Made by a program: the position numbers and the translations under genes | The notes under the pieces: model-generated | The model's database searches: none | Seen by the model: the letters and a program-made list of their open reading frames with translations, nothing else | What the model was told of the DNA's origin: nothing | Origin: Halosaccharopolyspora lacisalsi | GTDB lineage: Bacteria > Actinomycetota > Actinomycetes > Mycobacteriales > Pseudonocardiaceae | Length of the DNA stretch: 64,000 bases | Assembly (NCBI RefSeq): GCF_014137975.1 | Contig: NZ_JACGWZ010000001.1 | Span: forward strand, 682,001-746,000 | Direction of reading: 5' to 3' | Shown here: in pieces, positions 62,588 to 64,000 of the stretch | How the letters are laid out: each line of letters starts with the position of its first letter | Position numbering within the stretch: position 1 is the first letter of the stretch

Positions 62588-64000
62588 TCACCCTCGGTCG
62601 TCGAAGCGCAGCACCGACCGGGGCAGCAACCGGGCACGCCGGCTCAGTGGGGCGCTGCGATGCAGGCCGTCCACCACTTGCCGGAGCAGAGTCTCCAGAT
62701 TCGGATCCGTCTCCCGGCCCGCCGGGGCGTACCAGTCCCGCTCGACCGCCGTGACCAGTTCTCGGATCGCCCGAGTGCCGTCGGCGTCCAAGCCGTATCG
62801 CTCGGAGAGGTGCGCGGCGGTCTCGCGCACGGTTTCCGTCGCAGCCGGCCGTGTGCCGCGATCCCGGAATTCGTCGAGCACTTCGTCCCAGGCCGCGCTC
62901 GCCGCTCCGGCGGCGCTCCCGGTGACCAGGTTTCGGCGGCGTCGCCGCCGCAGCGACCGCACGGACACGGGAGCCATCAGCAGGCCCAGCGCCGCCACGA
63001 GCATCGCCAGCACCGTCCGGATATCTCCGTAGGCGGGCGTGGCGGGGTTTCGAACTGGGGTGATCGGTTCCTGGTCGTGTTCCTCGCCCCGGGGTTCGCT
63101 CGTCTCAGTCGAGGACGGGGTGGGTTCCGAGGTCTCCGCGGACGGATCCGGGAGCTGACTGTTCAGGTAGGACGGCAGCGAGCTCCGGTCGTCGTCGAGC
63201 GGTGTGGGATCGAACCTCGTCCATCCCACGCCGGGGAAGTGGACCTCCACCCAGGCGTGGGCGTCCCTGGTGGTGATGACCCGGTGGTCGCCCTCCTGAC
63301 GCCCGGAGGTGAAGCCGACCGCCACCCGCGAGGGGATCCCCACCGCCCGCAGCATCACCGCCATCGAGGACGCGAACTGCTCGCAGTAACCGCGCTTGCC
63401 GTGGAACAGGAAGTCGACCAGCGCACTGCTCGAGGTGCGAGGTGCGGTACTCAGGTCGTAGGTGAAGCCGTTGGAGGGGTCGGTGAAGAAGCGGTTGAGG
63501 GCCACGGCCCGGTCGAAGTCGGTCCGGGCGCCGGCCGTGACGCGCCGGGCCAGGTCGACGACGCGCGGTGGGACACCGTTGAGCTCCAGGTAGGCCGGCT
63601 CGACTCCGAGCGGTCCCCGCGCCCGGCGCAGCTGTGTCGGACTGGGGTCGGGGAACGCCGCGAGTTCGACGTAGGGCCGGGACGGTTGCTTGGTGCGGGT
63701 GTAGATGATCCCGGCCGCCGGGTCGTAGCGCCAGCTGGGCCCCATTCGACCGTCTCCCGGCCTCGACACGCGCAGCGGCTTCCCGAAAACGGGCAGCCAC
63801 GCGTCCCGATAGCCGACCGGGTCGATCTCGATCCTGGTCGGCGGGCCCTGCGGCGGCGGAGTTCCCGGTGGGCGGGGCAGCGGCTTGCCCGCGCTCGTTC
63901 CCCGGGTGAGCCCGGCGATCTTCCAGCCGCTGTTCGGATCGAACTCGCGCAGCGTCATGGCCCGCAGATAGGCGTCGCGCGGTAACCCCCGCACCCGGAA
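62588..64000 (-). CDS. tgpA: TgpA-type transglutaminase-like membrane protein (partial)
   Basis: The 470 visible residues are the C-terminal part of a TgpA/DUF3488-transglutaminase protein; the N-terminal membrane half lies past the right edge. The transglutaminase core holds the triad: RGYCEQFASSMAVMLRAVGIPSRVAVGFTSG (Cys), TRDAHAWVEVHFPGVGW (His) and TRFDPTPLDD (Asp). A single span (TVLAMLVAALGLLMAPVSV) and a cytoplasmic DUF4129-like tail follow (WDEVLDEFRDRGTRPAATETVRETAAHL). In actinobacteria it is part of the MoxR-DUF58-TgpA unit near mraZ. Confidence 0.9.
   Translation of the reverse strand, partial: FRVRGLPRDAYLRAMTLREFDPNSGWKIAGLTRGTSAGKPLPRPPGTPPPQGPPTRIEIDPVGYRDAWLPVFGKPLRVSRPGDGRMGPSWRYDPAAGIIYTRTKQPSRPYVELAAFPDPSPTQLRRARGPLGVEPAYLELNGVPPRVVDLARRVTAGARTDFDRAVALNRFFTDPSNGFTYDLSTAPRTSSSALVDFLFHGKRGYCEQFASSMAVMLRAVGIPSRVAVGFTSGRQEGDHRVITTRDAHAWVEVHFPGVGWTRFDPTPLDDDRSSLPSYLNSQLPDPSAETSEPTPSSTETSEPRGEEHDQEPITPVRNPATPAYGDIRTVLAMLVAALGLLMAPVSVRSLRRRRRRNLVTGSAAGAASAAWDEVLDEFRDRGTRPAATETVRETAAHLSERYGLDADGTRAIRELVTAVERDWYAPAGRETDPNLETLLRQVVDGLHRSAPLSRRARLLPRSVLRFDDRG

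Overview
The window is about 70% G+C, almost fully coding, and every recognisable protein is actinobacterial: GTG and TTG starts are common, there is a clgR-pspA-pspM module, an infB with a huge Pro/Gly-rich linker, a DUF3040 protein, a TgpA-type transglutaminase, and ThyX instead of ThyA. Gene order (proS; rimP-nusA-ylxR-infB-DUF503-rbfA-nrnA-dinF; truB; ribF; rpsO; pnp; M16 peptidase; dapB; thyX; dapA; rnj; ftsK; argA; pgsA; cinA; clgR; pspA; pspM) follows the mycobacterial/pseudonocardial core. A filamentous pseudonocardial actinomycete (Saccharopolyspora/Actinopolyspora type) is the best guess, but the genus cannot be fixed from this sequence. There are no tRNA or rRNA genes, CRISPR arrays, insertion sequences or prophage genes.

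Layout. 1-3.3 kb: end-truncated cobL, a PPOX-family oxidase, a DEAD-box helicase with a structured leader, and yaaA, all on the minus strand. 3.5-7 kb: proS, then a DUF1326/DUF2182 pair with Cys-rich motifs. 7.4-12 kb: envelope and secreted proteins of unknown role, yjbQ and a class V aminotransferase. 12-22.6 kb: the translation/transcription operon rimP-nusA-ylxR-infB, then DUF503, rbfA, an NrnA-like phosphoesterase, a MATE exporter, def (opposed) and truB. 22.8-24.7 kb: a decayed ABC-exporter operon. 24.9-33.8 kb: a PAS-ANTAR regulator, ribF, a small HTH protein, thpR, rpsO with a strongly structured leader, pnp, an M16 peptidase, dapB and a TPR protein. 33.9-41.2 kb: a SNF2-type helicase, a possible SWIM-protein remnant, membrane and GNAT proteins, a YcaQ-type glycosylase, DUF4097 and a ribbon-helix-helix protein. 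41.4-45.7 kb: thyX, a TIGR03085 protein, dapA and rnj. 46-48.1 kb: two almost identical secreted Gly-rich proteins with strong hairpins, then a second multiply frameshifted pseudogene. 48.1-64 kb: plsC, ftsK, an L-lactate dehydrogenase-like enzyme, a secreted phospholipase A2, argA, pgsA, cinA, clgR-pspA-pspM, a uracil/xanthine permease, an orphan ParA ATPase, a methyltransferase, DUF3040, and a partial tgpA that runs off the end.

The core genes cover translation initiation and ribosome maturation, RNA turnover (pnp, rnj, nrnA, thpR), lysine/peptidoglycan precursors (dapA, dapB), thymidylate and flavin supply (thyX needs the FAD that RibF makes), and envelope stress (clgR/psp).

The less ordinary signals are: (1) a 292-bp repeat with one mismatch whose left edge is exactly the start codon of two secreted-protein genes; (2) two clustered pseudogene loci whose frame breaks all go in the same direction, several at G/C runs one base short; (3) an intergenic palindrome family with the TTTC-NNNN-GAAA layout of ParB/Noc sites, beside ftsK and an orphan parA; (4) two elaborate leader structures, upstream of rpsO and of the DEAD helicase; (5) at least twelve genes with a TANNNT box 6-9 nt before the start codon, implying leaderless transcripts.
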